Shown one piece after another: positions 22,441-35,385 of a stretch of 64,000 nt of DNA; the stretch's first letter is position 1, and each line of letters opens with the position of its first letter. The DNA comes from Nageia nagi (taxonomy: Eukaryota; Pinophyta): positions 161,324,001 to 161,388,000 of the forward strand of contig JBITNC010000001.1 in NCBI GenBank assembly GCA_050084985.1, given 5' to 3'. The translations under genes were made by a program, and so were the position numbers. Under the pieces are notes generated by a model. It was not told where the DNA came from. It saw nothing but the letters and a program-made list of their open reading frames with translations, and did not search any database.

Positions 22441-24919
22441 CTCTCACGCTATTAACTATGGTTCCAAATAAATTCTCTGCAAATATAGCCTCCTTCGGCA
22501 CAACATCTCATTTTTGTCTATCTTTTATAAATATTAAGACCAGGATTTAATTATCGTCCATTATATTAGTTTATGGGATAATGAGAACTTGTTATCGTAA
22601 GTGAAAGTCACTTAAATAATGGTGTATTAATTGATTATATGTATTTTTATTTTGGATCTAAATTAATCAATTAATAACTTTTACCAAACAATGAATACTT
22701 AATGATACAATACTTATTGTATGATAATATGCAATAAGAGAAATATTATGGTTTTTTAATGAAATAAAGGGAATATTAATTGAATAGTTTTAATGTTGTT
22801 TCTTTTTATATTTCATTAAACTATACAAAATGGTAATAAAATTAACCTTGGAAGATATGTAGTGCGATGTAGTCATGTGTATTGACTTGATCTTAGGATT
22901 TTATGACCAAGGAAAGGAGGTAGCCCTAGAGAAGGCATAAAATCCTCTTGAGGTCGGTTAAAAGGACTTTTTAAATTAAAAAAAAATAGTTAGCATTATT
23001 TGAATCTTGGTCAAATATGAAATGGAAATGTCCTAATCCTCAAACCAATCTTCTCAGTACTTGATCTATTCACCATTATTCCTTGGAAAGCTCTAAAAGA
23101 GATGATGAAGACTCGATGTTATGATGACCCAAATGTATTAAAGATCTTTAGAGCAAGTTTGAAAAATTTGAAATGTATTTACTATCTTAATTTTGTAAGG
23201 AAATCCTTGGTAAATAATAAGGGTACTCCTAAATTCTTGCAATGTATCATCATGTATCTTTTGTTGTACAAGTTTAATGAAAATTTCATTTAATCCTTTA
23301 AGATTTAATAGACCCTATGATATTTACTTATTCAAATTTCATCCATAAATATAGTTGAAGAACAATGTGAAGGGTGATAAAAGAATCCCTATGATTGTTT
23401 TCTTCTCACTTTTTCTTATTAAGGTAGAGTAAACTTTAATATATGGATCATTTGTAGTACTCTTACCATAAAACTTATGAATAACTTTGTATACATAGTC
23501 TTTAATTGTTATTAGAGAATACTATTATTAATCCTGAATCTTGAATATGAGACCTAGAAGTTAATACATGAAAGTTATCAGTTTGATTTTAGAAATTGAG
23601 GTGTATGAGAAACAACATTAAGTTAAAAAGGAGATATTTTAATAGTGTTCACTAAATTTAGGGAGATGTTGTAAAATATGATTTAGATCCATTAAGGACA
23701 CGTTTGGTTGTAATCCTTATTTTGAGAAAGTCACTTTATCACTATTTTACTTTGTAGTCAAGGTTTGATAAAACTCATGTAAAAACATAAATGATCAATG
23801 AATTTAAGAAAGATTTAAAAAGGGAAAATATCCAATATTGATAAATTGTAGAGAATGATAATACCAATAAACTTAATTCCTAGTAGAAGGATTAAAATTT
23901 AACACATTACTACTTGGTAAGTTCAATCCTAACAAGATAACCCTTATATCCTTAGGACACATAAATATAGTTCTCATTAAGGAAGATAGGTTGTGAAATC
24001 CTAGAGATCCTTGAATCTCAATAGAGGATGAGATGGATTCAAAAGAGATTAGTTTTAAATAGTGTGTTAATTGAAAAAACAAAACCTTGTATTAATAATG
24101 TGATGTAAATAATTCTTTCTTATTGAATGACTTGTTAACTTTGTAGTCTAATGGGTTTACGATTTACATAGTACATTAATGAATGAAGTGGGGAACTAGG
24201 TTTAGAAAATACCACCTAGTTTACATGACCTCACATATGAAAAAAATGTGGATTATGTTTTTTATTTATTTGCAAATTATAAAGATTGATTAATGAAATT
24301 TATGGCCTATTAAAAATTAATAGATTATGCAAATAAATAGGGAGCAAATAAATATTATTCAAATTCATCCCAAATATTTGGAAAGGATCACAAATTAGTC
24401 ATATGGACTCAAATTTAGAATTAGTACCATACGAGAAATAATGGGTATATTTGGGATTAAAATGGAAATAGATGGGATCATTTGGGATTCCATGGAAAAC
24501 ACTATGGGATCTAAATAGTAATGTTTTTCAAACAAAGCTAAAATAAGGTTTGGACTTAAGCTAATGATATTAAATATATAAGGTGTGATATGTACACACT
24601 CTCAAGCATAAATGTACAAAATAATATGATGAATTTTATATGGGTAATGAAATTCAATATATCATTCGAATAAAACCAAGGAACGATCATTAAGAGTATC
24701 TGCTTACAAGTAAAGGCATCAATACCTGGTGAATGTACCCTTGTAATTACAAATAAAGGATGAGGAATAAATAAATTTGATAAGGTATGAATATTTAATC
24801 CATGTGGGATATACATCCATAAATAGTGAACCTTGTGAAGTTGACAATTTGATAAACTTTAAAAAAAATGGTCTTAAATGTAGGGATTTGAGATGTTGAA
24901 ATATTGAATTACATTACAT

Positions 24920-24934
24920 TGGTATCAGAGTGAG
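24920..24934 (+). other. Primer binding site of element H (tRNA-iMet type)
   Basis: TGGTATCAGAGTGAG begins two bases after the LTR end at 24918. The first eleven bases equal the usual plant initiator-Met primer site TGGTATCAGAG. Confidence 0.9.
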
Positions 24935-27900
24935 TTTTTGGTTAGGAATTAGGGAAAAATAGTAAGTAATGAGTGATCCTAACTTATTCCTCATCTTGTA
25001 GGAAACTTAAAGATACAACAAGATGGTATGGCCTTGGACTTAGCTACCTGTAGAGTCAGATATCCTATCCAACATAGATGATACATTATCATATGATGGA
25101 TTATGGAATATGAAAGTTAATGACACTAAGGTTGAAAAAGAAAATATCTAAACTCCAATAGATTTGATGCTAGGAATTATCCAAGTGAACTAGGGAAAGA
25201 CATCTCTCCCCAATAGAGAAAATCATCAATCAAATTGCTAGGAGGAATGAGTACCTAGTAAAAATAGAATGAGACTCAAGGTCCATAGTTGTAAGAAATA
25301 GATTTGTAAAAGAAATTATTTTTGTAGATGATATTATAAGTGAAATAAGAGCTCTCCATGATGATTCAAAAGGAGAATGTGGACTTAAAGATATTGTAAA
25401 TTTTAAGAGTAAAATTTCCCTTCCCATGGAAGAAAATCTTATCTAGATCACACCTCCACCTATGGTTAGGCTAAACCATGAAATGAACTTATGGACAGTA
25501 ACTAAGAGGCTAAATTCCATAAAGGCTAATATACACATGGAAGAGCTAGGTTTCATTAAGGGGCTAGAGTACATAATGAACTAGGTTTAAGAAGATGTTT
25601 CACTATGTTTTGTAAAGAAAATGAAAAATGTTATTAATAAAGTTCTTATTTTGTTTGGAGTATAATAATGTGAATTAGAAATTTAGAACACATATTAAAT
25701 GCATATGTTGTTTGTCTCAGTATTGCAAGTAAAAAGAGATCCAAAAAAGGGAAGAACTTTCAAAAGAAAGTAAAATAAGAAATTCCTAATGCCATCACCC
25801 TGCAAGGCTTACTTGATTTACAAAAGTAAAAAGGAAAGAAAATGCTACAAGAAGTAGCCACTCCAAAAAAAGAAAATAACAAAATTATCAACAAACCTAG
25901 AACAAAAAAGGATTTTTCTCTCTTTAGTGGTAGAAATGTTCCTACCCTAACTTTATAAATTATCAAATACCTTTGAGATAGGATTAAAAAAATATCATTT
26001 TCTAACAAGGAGCCCAAAGAAATGGTTGATGAAGAAGATCCACTTATTAAATGAGAATGGATGGAAGGAAATCATTTTATGTACTTAATAAAACTAAATC
26101 CTTAATTTATTTCTCATTCCTAAATATATTTCTTTTTCTTACCTTACTACATGCATGAAAAATTTTATTACCAAGAAACAGAGGAGATCTTACAAAAATT
26201 AGAAAGTCATTACTAGATTCCATCGACAACCCTGATGGCTAGTTACCCTAGTTGGATGACTCCAAATTAGCATAATACAATATATTGATAGATAAATTGA
26301 AATTGAAGGATTCTAAATCCTTATCCAAGGTTCTATATGTAGTGGGATCAGGAATATAGGTTATTGTATTTGGAGAAATGGCTTGAAAATGATAAAATGA
26401 TGAAAATAGCTAGGAAAGAATCCAATTTTGTTATTGTATAAAAATTGCAAATGAATAAGTAGTTTTTCAAGGAATTCTTTATTGCCAAGGCATCCACAAG
26501 ATAGCTAGAGGTCTCAAAGTTTCTACTAGTGAGATTGAAGAAGGATGCATGTAAGCCATAAGTCATACCAATAGTGTATTATAAGACACTTGTAGAATTA
26601 ACCTCCAAGTTAGACCATAATAGGAAAATAAACAAATATAGAAGCATAAATGCTCCTCAATTTTGAGTTGAGTAATAACACAATAATTGAAGTTATTTAA
26701 TGGATAGAGGTTAATTATGACCAAATAGTGACAAAGAAGAAAGTCCCTCACCTCTAAAGAATGTCATGATAAGAAGTCATGAACTCCATGATGAATAACA
26801 TTTTCTTGTATTTCATTCGAAAGAGTGGTGAAGCATGGTATAAGATGATTTCCCCTATGATGTACTATGATTTGTTATCAAACGCATCAAATATTTATAA
26901 ATACCACCTATAAATACAACATCTACTAGGAAAAGGATAGCTAATAATTGCCAAATGGTGTCCAAAAATACTTAAATGAGTGGATGAAGATGGAATTCGC
27001 ACTAAATATCCACCAAAAATTTATGGATGAAGAGAAGCCATAGCCTCAAAAGAGTATCTAAAGAGATACTACAGACATTATTGAGGGATACTATGGTTGA
27101 TAAAAGCATAATATGGCATTGCCATTTAAATTTTACTCATAAAATGTTACATCCCAATGAAAAAGCTAATAATTCTTAAATTACTTTACTTATGAAAACA
27201 CAAGATCAAAAATCATTAAAGATAAGGGAATGATGTAGGCTCTTGTAGAAAATGAATATAGATAACAATAATTGAAGAATGTTGGAGAATAAATAAGGCA
27301 TCTTTGATGAGAGCATGAGGAATGTGAAAGAATTTGGAATTCCATATGTTCAGAGAGGAATAAGTTGATGATTGATCTCATCGATAAAGAGCAAAACTTG
27401 ATCTAGAAAATCTAAAGTGTGCAGCAATAAGCATTTGCACACCTTAGTGCCTAAGATAGAGAAATGGAAAACATGAGCACAAAGGTATGAATAATTGTTG
27501 CTTCGACATGGTATTCAAGTAACATCAAAGTCACCTAACTATAAGGGTGAAGATGTAACTCTAATGAAGAGTCAAATGGGAGAAAGTACCCTTTGTCCTA
27601 TATTATTAATTAATTTAAATAAGTGATTACTTATTATAAGTATTGTAAATAAATGCTTAAATTTAATTTGTACTTTCAAATATGTGAAAAATAGGAAAAG
27701 TCCTAAAAAGATAATGAATGTTTGCTTACCTTTTTGGTTTGAGATATAAATATTTAATAAGAATAGATGACACAAGATCTATAATGAATCTTGTAGTCTT
27801 ATACAAACCTTACAAAGATATGATTAGTGAGAAATTTTGGTAGGAAATATGTCACTTGACATTAAAAATATGTTTCTACACCAATAATTGATCATTGAAA

Positions 27901-29130
27901 GAAAATGAAGAGAATCTCTTCAAATTTAGAGAAATACTCTGAATATGAAAAAGATCATGTTGATGATCAAGTGAAATCAGTTGGCCATTGAAAACTGAAA
28001 GGTTCCAACTTGCTCAATAAAAAGCATTCATGAGTATTGACATATTTTTGAGAGAAATTGAGTTTTTGGCAAGAAAAAGCTTAAATTTCAAGAGCAAGTT
28101 CAACTTTTAGCTTAGTTTGAGATAAATGTATTTCAAAAATGTGATAATAAAACCTAACAAAGGAAGTTTAGGTGATGTCAAACTTTTTATGCTAAAGTAC
28201 AAATAGGGTTATAATCTTTAAAGCAATAATAATGATGTGATTTTGTATTTATTATTCATTTTCTTTTGAAAGATGACTCTTTGAAACACTATTGTTGATA
28301 ATACATATCTTGAATGAAAACCAAAAGGATATGAATCAATATGATTGATCCAAATGTTATGCACTGGAGATCCTAACCTAATGGTAATATGATGTAAATC
28401 TCACATGAATAAGGGTGAGATAACATGTATAGTTTAAAATATCAAATGAGAATCTATTGACCATGAGAATAAACATCCTGATGTGGAAGTTATTACTTTC
28501 AAATACATTTGGGTTCTTAATATATGAGCATGGGAGCTTGGACCATTAGAGATACTAATCGATAGATATGGGCATGTTAGTTATCTTACCTCAAGTGAAG
28601 AGGTAGTAACCGAGAAATCTACACTATATCAAATGAGGATATAAGCTATAGTCATTTCTTTATCATGGGTTAATAATTAGAAATGATGGTTATTATGGGG
28701 GTGATATGCTTTATCCATAGAGTAGTGGATGATATGTGTATGATCTTATTTTGGATTAGCACTATCTTGGGTGATATGGGCCCCAAGATGAAACCAAAAC
28801 TTAACATTATGATCAAATGGGCTATTGCAATTGAATGGTGAGAAAATAGCAATGGTGAGATAATATTAATGCATCTAACATAATCCATGAAGGGTTATGG
28901 AAGTGAACTCTAGAAATGAAGGGGTTGATCAATTCCAATAATCGACCAACTTAACCCACTTGAAGGTCAATTGACCATTAACCCAGACTCAAGTTGGATC
29001 ATCTTAATGTCCTTTGAAAATGTCAAATTTGATATACAAATTTGAGCACTAGGATGTGTGCTCTCAGGGAAAATGATAAATGGAGAAGAAAGAAACACAA
29101 AGGACTATGTTACTAATAAGGCGAAGAGTA
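24935..29130 (+). other. Interior of element H, no coding domain recognised
   Basis: I read all six frames by way of the longer open runs and found no gag, protease, RT, RNase H, integrase or envelope motif. Purine-rich, GAA/AAGATG-like runs are frequent on the plus strand. The last 60 bases are purine-rich (GAGAAGAAAGAAACACAAAGG and, just before the LTR, AAGGCGAAGAGTA), a likely polypurine tract. Confidence 0.7.
29118..29130 (+). other. Polypurine tract of element H
   Basis: AAGGCGAAGAGTA lies directly before the 3' LTR start TGTAACAACC at 29131. Confidence 0.6.
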
Positions 29131-29922
29131 TGTAACAACCTTCCTGATAGCATTATTTGACCTCAAGCACCATCAAGAATGTGCATGAAAATATGTTTGA
29201 ACTATGGCTATGTGATGATGAAATTTTAAGTGGAAATATAAATTATTTGTCAATTTAATGCTAGCTTCAAATTTTTTTGATGCAGATAATAAGTTACTTT
29301 GGGATGAAAAGAACGATCGAAGACCCAAGGAACCAAAAGTGAATTGGTGACAGGAATAGAAGGGAAAGAGTAAGGAAATGATTCGCATTGATTTGATAAT
29401 AAACCCCAATGACCATCATAGATCAAGTAACTGCATGATAGAATAATTAGTCAAAGATGCCAATGAATGTATGTTTATGGATGTGTGTGTGTGGACTAAC
29501 AATTTACCATGCAGAACGAGACGACCATCGAAGGTAAAATGTGTGATTAACTTCTTGCTGTAAATTTTTGAAATTTAAATTCAAAAAGGAGGGCAAGGAA
29601 TATACTTCTGAATTTGAATTTCTACTTACCGTTATTAGTAAAATAGAATGAAATTTAAAAATAGATAGTTAGAAAAGATTAATGTCACTTTGAGATGTTA
29701 CAAGGTATTAATGGTTTATGAAGATAATTGAGTTAAGGCCCTACTTATTTTGTTTTCTTGTGTTAGGTATGGGAAATAGTTGGCATTATTTTGTTATTTA
29801 ATAAAAAAGGTTCTAAAGTATTTAATGCCACTACAACCATCAACAACTTTAATAATACCTACCAAAAACTTTATTAAAGGGATGAGTGGACATTCATTTG
29901 GACACACTTGAACCTCCTTAGC

Positions 29923-29930
29923 TATAAATA
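29923..29930 (+). promoter_or_regulatory. TATA box candidate in 3' LTR of element H
   Basis: GCTATAAATAGGAGGGG, same position as in the 5' LTR. Confidence 0.55.
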
Positions 29931-30379
29931 GGAGGGGTGAAATATTAGAAAAATCATCTTCTATCATTTCATTATTGTTATTCTCAACTTTGAGTTTAGA
30001 GTAACATGGAGAAAAGAAGCCCTCACCCAAATCCGGGTGCTTTTTTTTTTTTAAATATTATTTAGCTAAGATAAGGTTTTCTTGATATTGCTAGGTATGC
30101 TTTGAAGAAATGAGTGTTTCTTAAAAGATTTGTGAATAAATATCAATGAAGATAAATGTTAATATTAATATTGTTGTTAATGTAAAAGACATAAAATTGC
30201 TTTATTTGAAAGTTGACATGTGAAATTTGTACTTTTATCTTGTTAGAGGGGATCATGTACTTCAAATTTGGTAAAAAGTTCAATTTTAATACTTTTATTT
30301 GTTTGATATGATAGAGAGCAAGTTATTAAATGAAAAGACCCTCTTTATTTGTATGTAAAATGAGAGCATTTCAATTCAT

Positions 30380-31640
30380 GATTCGTCATTTGCATAACAT
30401 AACCATTCTTAGGCCTAGTGTGCTCTCCTACATTTTGCATACTCGACTATCTAAGTACTCACAACCATAATATAAAAATCATTTTCAACTACTCTTGCTG
30501 TAGCACGTGTTGGAAAAATGCTGGAAAAGATTTCAGAGTTTAGATTTATAACTGACTACTACATTTGCTTAAAAAGTCTCCTGCTTTTATTATTTTTAGA
30601 AAAACCATATTGTATTTATTCTGCTATCATTTTAGCTCGTGAAACCGTACTTGTATCAAGCTTATTATCAAACGATTCCCAGGTCTTGTGTATTACTCAT
30701 ATTTTATAGTTTAAGATGAGAATCCATTTTCAACTACTCTTTGATGAATCCATATACCTTCCTCTTGAACCCCCACGATGCCTCACGCTGGATAATGTTG
30801 GTAAAAGTTTCAGAGTTTAATTTTACTCCTGCGCGTTGCATCTGCTGCTCCCTTTTCAAAGAAAAAATCATTTATGTGTATCCTGCTAACATTACAGTCC
30901 ATGAAAACATTCTGCATTCTATCAAACAATCCCCGATCTTTGTAATTTTATTTTATCAATCCTTTACAACCACAACATTCAATAAGAAACCATTCCCATT
31001 TACTCTTTGTTGGATATCTATCAAATTTCCATGATGGTAAGCGTTGGACAAATGCTGGTAAAGGTTTCAGAGTTTGGTTTTTCTCCTGGGCATTGCACCC
31101 TTTTAAAACACCCATTGTGTGCATATCCTGTTATCAATGTAATCCATGAAAACTGTGCTCACATCATGCACATTATCAAACGATTTCCTGGTCCTTGTGT
31201 ATTTTGCACATTTACATACATGAATATTAGGCATTCATATTCACAATGTTCGATGAGTAACCATTTCAATTACTCCTTGATGCATCTCCATACCTTCTTC
31301 AATGATGTACGTTGGAAAAATTTTAACAAAGGTTTCAAGGTTTAGACTTATTAATGAGTGTTGCGTAGTGCCCTTTTGACAATCCATTCTATGCGTGTCA
31401 TGTCATCATTATAGTCCCTGAAACTCTATCTACAACATACATATTCTTGCACATTTTGCATATACTGCTCTTAAGGTACTCATGAATTCAACATTTGATG
31501 TGAAAATCATTTCAATTACTTTCTGATATATTTTCATACTTTTTTTTTCTCGAGCTCTCATACGATGACTCATGTCGTAAAATTGCTGAGAATTAACTTT
31601 ACTTCCAATAGCCACGGGATTTGCAAGAATTCATCAAGAA
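30380..31640 (+). repeat. Tandem repeat block, ~255-bp unit, in 3' LTR of element H
   Basis: Counterpart of 21190-22440. The TTTCAGAGTTT-type motif recurs near 30528, 30806, 31063, 31330 and 31585. Confidence 0.75.
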
Positions 31641-34216
31641 CTATAATATTTAAACAATTTTAGTTTTCGCTCATGCCTCTTTTTGTTGTTGCGTAGATAC
31701 TCTCATTCTATTAGTCATTGTTCTAAATAAATTCTCTATAAATATAGCCTCCTCGTTCACAACATATCATTTTTGTCTTTATTTCATAAGTATTAAGACC
31801 AGGATTTAATTATCTTCCATTATATTAGTATATGGGATAATGAGAACTTGTTATCGTAAGTAAAAGTTGTTTAAATAATGGTGTATTAATTGATTATATG
31901 TATTTTTAATTTGGATATAAATTAATTAATTAATAACTTTTATCAAGCAATGAATACTTAATGATACAATGCTTATTGCATGATAATATGCAATAAGAGG
32001 AATATTATGGTTTAATGAGATAAGGGTAATATTAATTGAATAGTTTTAATGATGTTTCTTTTTATATTTCATTAAACTATAAAAAATGATAATAAAATTA
32101 ACCTTGGAAGATATGTAGTGCAATGTAGCCATGTGTATTGACTTGATCTTAGGATTTTGTGACCAAGGAAAGGAGGTAGCCTTGGAGAAGGCATAAAATC
32201 CTCTTGAGGTCCGTTAAAAGGAGTTTTTAAATAAATAAAAAAATATAGTTAACATTATTTGCATCATGGTAAAATATGAAATGGGATTGTCCTAATCCTC
32301 AAACCACTCTTCCTAGTACTCAATTTATTCACCATTATTCATTGAAAAGCTAAAAAAGAGACGATGAAGACTCGATGTTATGATGACCTAGATGTATTAA
32401 AGATCTTTAGTGCAAGTTTGACAAATTTAAAATGTATTTACTATCTTAATTTTGTAAGGAAATCCTTGGTAAATAATAAGGGTATGCCTAAATTCTTGTA
32501 AACTATCATCATGTATCTTTTGTTGTACAAGTTTAGTTAAAATTTTATGAAATCCTTTAAGATTTAATAGACCCTATGACATTTACTTATTCAAATCTCA
32601 TCCATAAAGATAGTTGAAGAACATTATGAAGGGTGATAAAAGAATCCCTATGATTGTTGTCTTTTCAATTTTTCTTATTAAGGTAGAGTAAACATTAATA
32701 TATGGATCATCTGTAGTACTTTTACCCAAAAACTTATGAATAACTTTGTAGACATAGTCTTTAATTGTAATTAGAGAATACTATTATTAATCCCAAATAT
32801 TGAATATGAGATGTAGAAGTTAATACGTGTACGATAATAGTTTGATTTTAGAAAATGAGGTGTATTTGAAACAACATTAATTTAAAAAGGAGATATTTTA
32901 ATAGTCTTCACTAAATTTAGGGAAATTTATAATGTGATTTAGATTCATTAAGGACACATTTGGTTATAATCCTTATTTTGAACAAGTCACTTTATCACTA
33001 TTTTACTTTATAGTCAAGGTTTGATAAAATTCCTTTAAAAATGTAAATGATAAAATGAATTTTAGAAAGATTTAAAAAGGGAAAATATCTAATATTGATA
33101 AATTATAGAGAACAATAATGCCAATAAACTTAATTCCTTGTATAAGGATTAAGATTTGGCACATTACTACTTGGTAAGTTCAATCCTAACAAGATAACCC
33201 TTATATCCTTAGGACACGCAAATATAGTTCTTATTGAGGAAGATAAGTTGTGAAATCCTAGGGATCCTCGAATCTCAATAGAGGATGAGATGGAATCAAA
33301 TGGGATTAATTATAAATAGTGAGTTAATTGATAAAAGAAAATGTTGTATTAGTAATATGATGTAAATATTTCTTGCTTATTGAATGACTTGTTAACTTTC
33401 TGATCTAATAGGTTTACAGTTTACATAGTACATTGATGAATGTAGTGGGGAACTAGGGTTAGAAAATACCACCTAGTTTACATGACCTCACATATGAAAA
33501 TAATGTGGATTGTGTTTTTTATTTATTTGCAAGTTATAGAGATTGATTAATGAAATTTATGGTTTATTAAAAATTAGTAGATTATGAAAATAAATAGGGA
33601 TCAAATGAATATTATTCAAATGCTTATACAATAATATAAGGGATGACAAGAAATAAGAACCCTAAACAAATCCATTATCATTCCAAATATTTGGAAAGGA
33701 TCGCAAATTAGTCATATGGACTCAAATTTAGAATTAGGACTATATAGGAAATAATGGGTATCTTTTTTATTAAAATGGAAATAGATGGGATCATTTAGGA
33801 TTCCATGGAAAACATTATGTGATCTAAATAGTAAAGGTTTTTGAACAAAGCTAAAATAAGGTTTGAACTTAAACCAGTGATATTAAATATTTAAGGTGTG
33901 ACATGTACACACTCTCAAGCTTAAATGTACAAAAGAATATGATGAATTTTAAATGGGTAATGAAATTCAATATATCATTTGAATAAAACTAGGGCATGAT
34001 CATCACAAGCAAAGGTAGGAATACTTGGTGAATGTACCCTTGTAATTACAAAGAAATAATGAGGAATAAATAAATTCAATAAGGTATCAATATGTAATCC
34101 ATGTGGGATATATGTCCATAAATAGTGAACCTTATGAAGCTAATAATTCGATAAACTTTAAAAAAAAGGTCTTAAATGTAGGGATTTTAGATGGTAAAAC
34201 ATTGAGTTGCATTACA

Positions 34217-34221
34217 CATAT
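34217..34221. repeat. Target-site duplication of element H, right copy (CATAT)
   Basis: Directly follows the TTACA end of the right LTR; equals 19917-19921. Confidence 0.9.
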
Positions 34222-34661
34222 GAACTCATTTGGGATCATATGAGTTTCTTTGGAGTAGGCATATTCACTATGGATTTGACTTTCTTAGGATCTACCTCAA
34301 AATCCCTTTTTTAAACTATAAAACTAAGTAATTTCCTTGAAGTAACACCACAAGCACATTTTTGAGCTTTTAGTCTAAGCTTGTACCTTTTAAGAATTAG
34401 AACCACCTCTTCAAGAAGCTCTAAATAATCTTGTCTTGTTTTGATTTAACCAAAATATCATCCACATACACCTCTATCAATTTATGGATATGCTAATGGA
34501 ACATGGACACCATAGCTCTTTGATAAGTGGTACATACATTTTTCAATCAAAAGGGCATAACATTCCAAATTTATTTTTCCCATAATGTAGTAAAATCATT
34601 CTTGTGTTGATCATTTGGATTGATTAATATTTGATTTTATCCTAAAAATTTATTCATGAAA

Positions 34662-34771
34662 GATAAAGTATCATGACTAGCAATACTATCCAAAATCATA
34701 TCAATATTTGGCAATGGATAAAGTATCATGACTAGCAATACTATCCAAAATCATATTAATATTTGGCAATG
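34662..34771 (-). repeat. 55-bp near-perfect tandem duplication inside RT of element C
   Basis: 34662-34716 and 34717-34771 are the same 55 bases with one visible difference (CATATCAATA against CATATTAATA). Each copy codes on minus for the PNIDMILDSIASHDTLS block. The length is not a multiple of three, so the duplication shifts the frame. Confidence 0.9.
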
Positions 34772-34773
34772 GA

Positions 34774-35385
34774 AAAATAATGCATAAGTGATAAAACCAA
34801 GCACTATTTGTCTAAGTATATTATTGATGCATATATCAAAAATATGTCAACAAAAAAGCATGATAAATATGGTATCTTCATTAGATTCATATCCACATTA
34901 AGTAATAAATATCATACATAAATTGTAATGATATGTCATAAAATAAGAACATAGCCAATGGCCTAAGAGCATGCTATTAGCAGCTTGAAATATGTAGATC
35001 CATGAATAGAAATTAAAAAATGCAAGAGCTAGATGAAGGTATAGCAAATATAAGATAGGAGGTGTTATGAAATACCTTTGTTGTTTGGGAAAAAGTGATA
35101 TTGCATGTTCTATACCTTTTCTTATGTTCCCTTACCTCTCCCCATTATATTTCCTTTGATATTGTTTTATAGCAACATTTTTAATCCCCTTTGATTCTTG
35201 GGATAATTGCATATTACATTTTATATGGTGTCTTTCTTGATATTTGACACTCTTTACATCATATAAAGGTCCATTACATTGATTAAATTGCCTTAGGTAT
35301 ATTTTAACCCTTTTTATAATAAATATTATTTGATGCTATAAAATGAATTATTTAATACAAGGAAATTCATTTTTAGGCATCTACA
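34774..35385 (-). repeat. Second copy of the element C LTR, joined to the RT break
   Basis: On minus it begins TGTAGATGCCTAAAAATG and aligns with 16407-17025. Similarity extends beyond the LTR start into 35386 to about 35870 (matching 17026 to about 17520), so this copy includes pre-LTR internal sequence, as a 3' LTR would. Its other end is joined directly to the RT fragment of element C. Confidence 0.75.

Larger units (their letters stand above)
19922..24918 (+). repeat. Element H 5' LTR (4997 bp)
   Basis: TG...CA ends (TGTAATGACC to ATTACA). It aligns with 29131-34216 along its whole length. It holds a TATA box near 20716, a ~255-bp tandem repeat block at 21190-22440 and no recognisable coding domain. 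The small open frames inside have no family resemblance. Confidence 0.92.
19922..34216 (+). mobile_element. Element H: LARD-like LTR retrotransposon with ~5-kb LTRs
   Basis: Two long direct repeats, 19922-24918 (4997 bp) and 29131-34216 (5086 bp), both begin TGTAA and end TTACA and flank a 4212-bp interior. The interior starts with a tRNA-iMet-type primer binding site and ends in a purine-rich tract. CATAT is duplicated at both outer ends. Long LTRs plus a non-coding interior is the design of LARD elements, which depend on enzymes from other elements. A hand-counted 113-base sample (22861 against 32117) shows 7 differences, so insertion is not very old. It inserted into element C between RT and RNase H. 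Confidence 0.92.
29131..34216 (+). repeat. Element H 3' LTR (5086 bp)
   Basis: Begins TGTAACAACC and ends GCATTACA. It aligns with the 5' LTR throughout with small insertions (for example 33622-33680, absent from the other copy). TATA box at 29923-29930. Confidence 0.92.
16407..34771 (-). mobile_element. Element C: minus-strand Tat-like Ty3/gypsy element, split by element H
   Basis: Read on the minus strand, the RT at 34771-34217 continues, after removal of 19922-34216 and one CATAT copy, into RNase H at 19916-19420 and then integrase at 19290-18170, a 195-bp tandem duplication, a polypurine tract (17041-17026) and an LTR starting TGTAGATACC at 17025. The right end of the RT breaks at about 34772 in the middle of the fingers domain, where LTR-like sequence starts. 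Gag and protease are absent. The LTR left limit is unknown; similarity to the second copy ends at about 16407. Confidence 0.82.
34217..34771 (-). pseudogene. Reverse transcriptase fragment of element C
   Basis: The minus strand reads PLPNIDMILDSIASHDTLSF, NQILINPNDQHKNDFTTLWE, AMVSMFH, EVYVDDILVKSKQDK (YVDD at 34457-34468) and YKLRLKAQKCACGVTSRKLL, with later FEVDPKKVKSI. It is the RT of the element whose RNase H and integrase lie at 18170-19916. The fragment starts abruptly at PLPNID, so the fingers are missing. A 55-bp tandem duplication sits in its first blocks. Stops are present. Confidence 0.88.

Noticed and set aside
24556-24816. 86-codon minus ORF in the 5' LTR of element H.
   Set aside because: The matching position in the 3' LTR (about 33880-34120) is not kept open, so it is unlikely to be selected coding sequence.
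30518-31345. Three plus-strand ORFs (63, 97 and 112 codons) with Cys/His-rich runs, as a new small protein family.
   Set aside because: They follow the ~255-bp tandem units of the LTR; frames differ between units and the equivalent frames in the 5' LTR carry stops.
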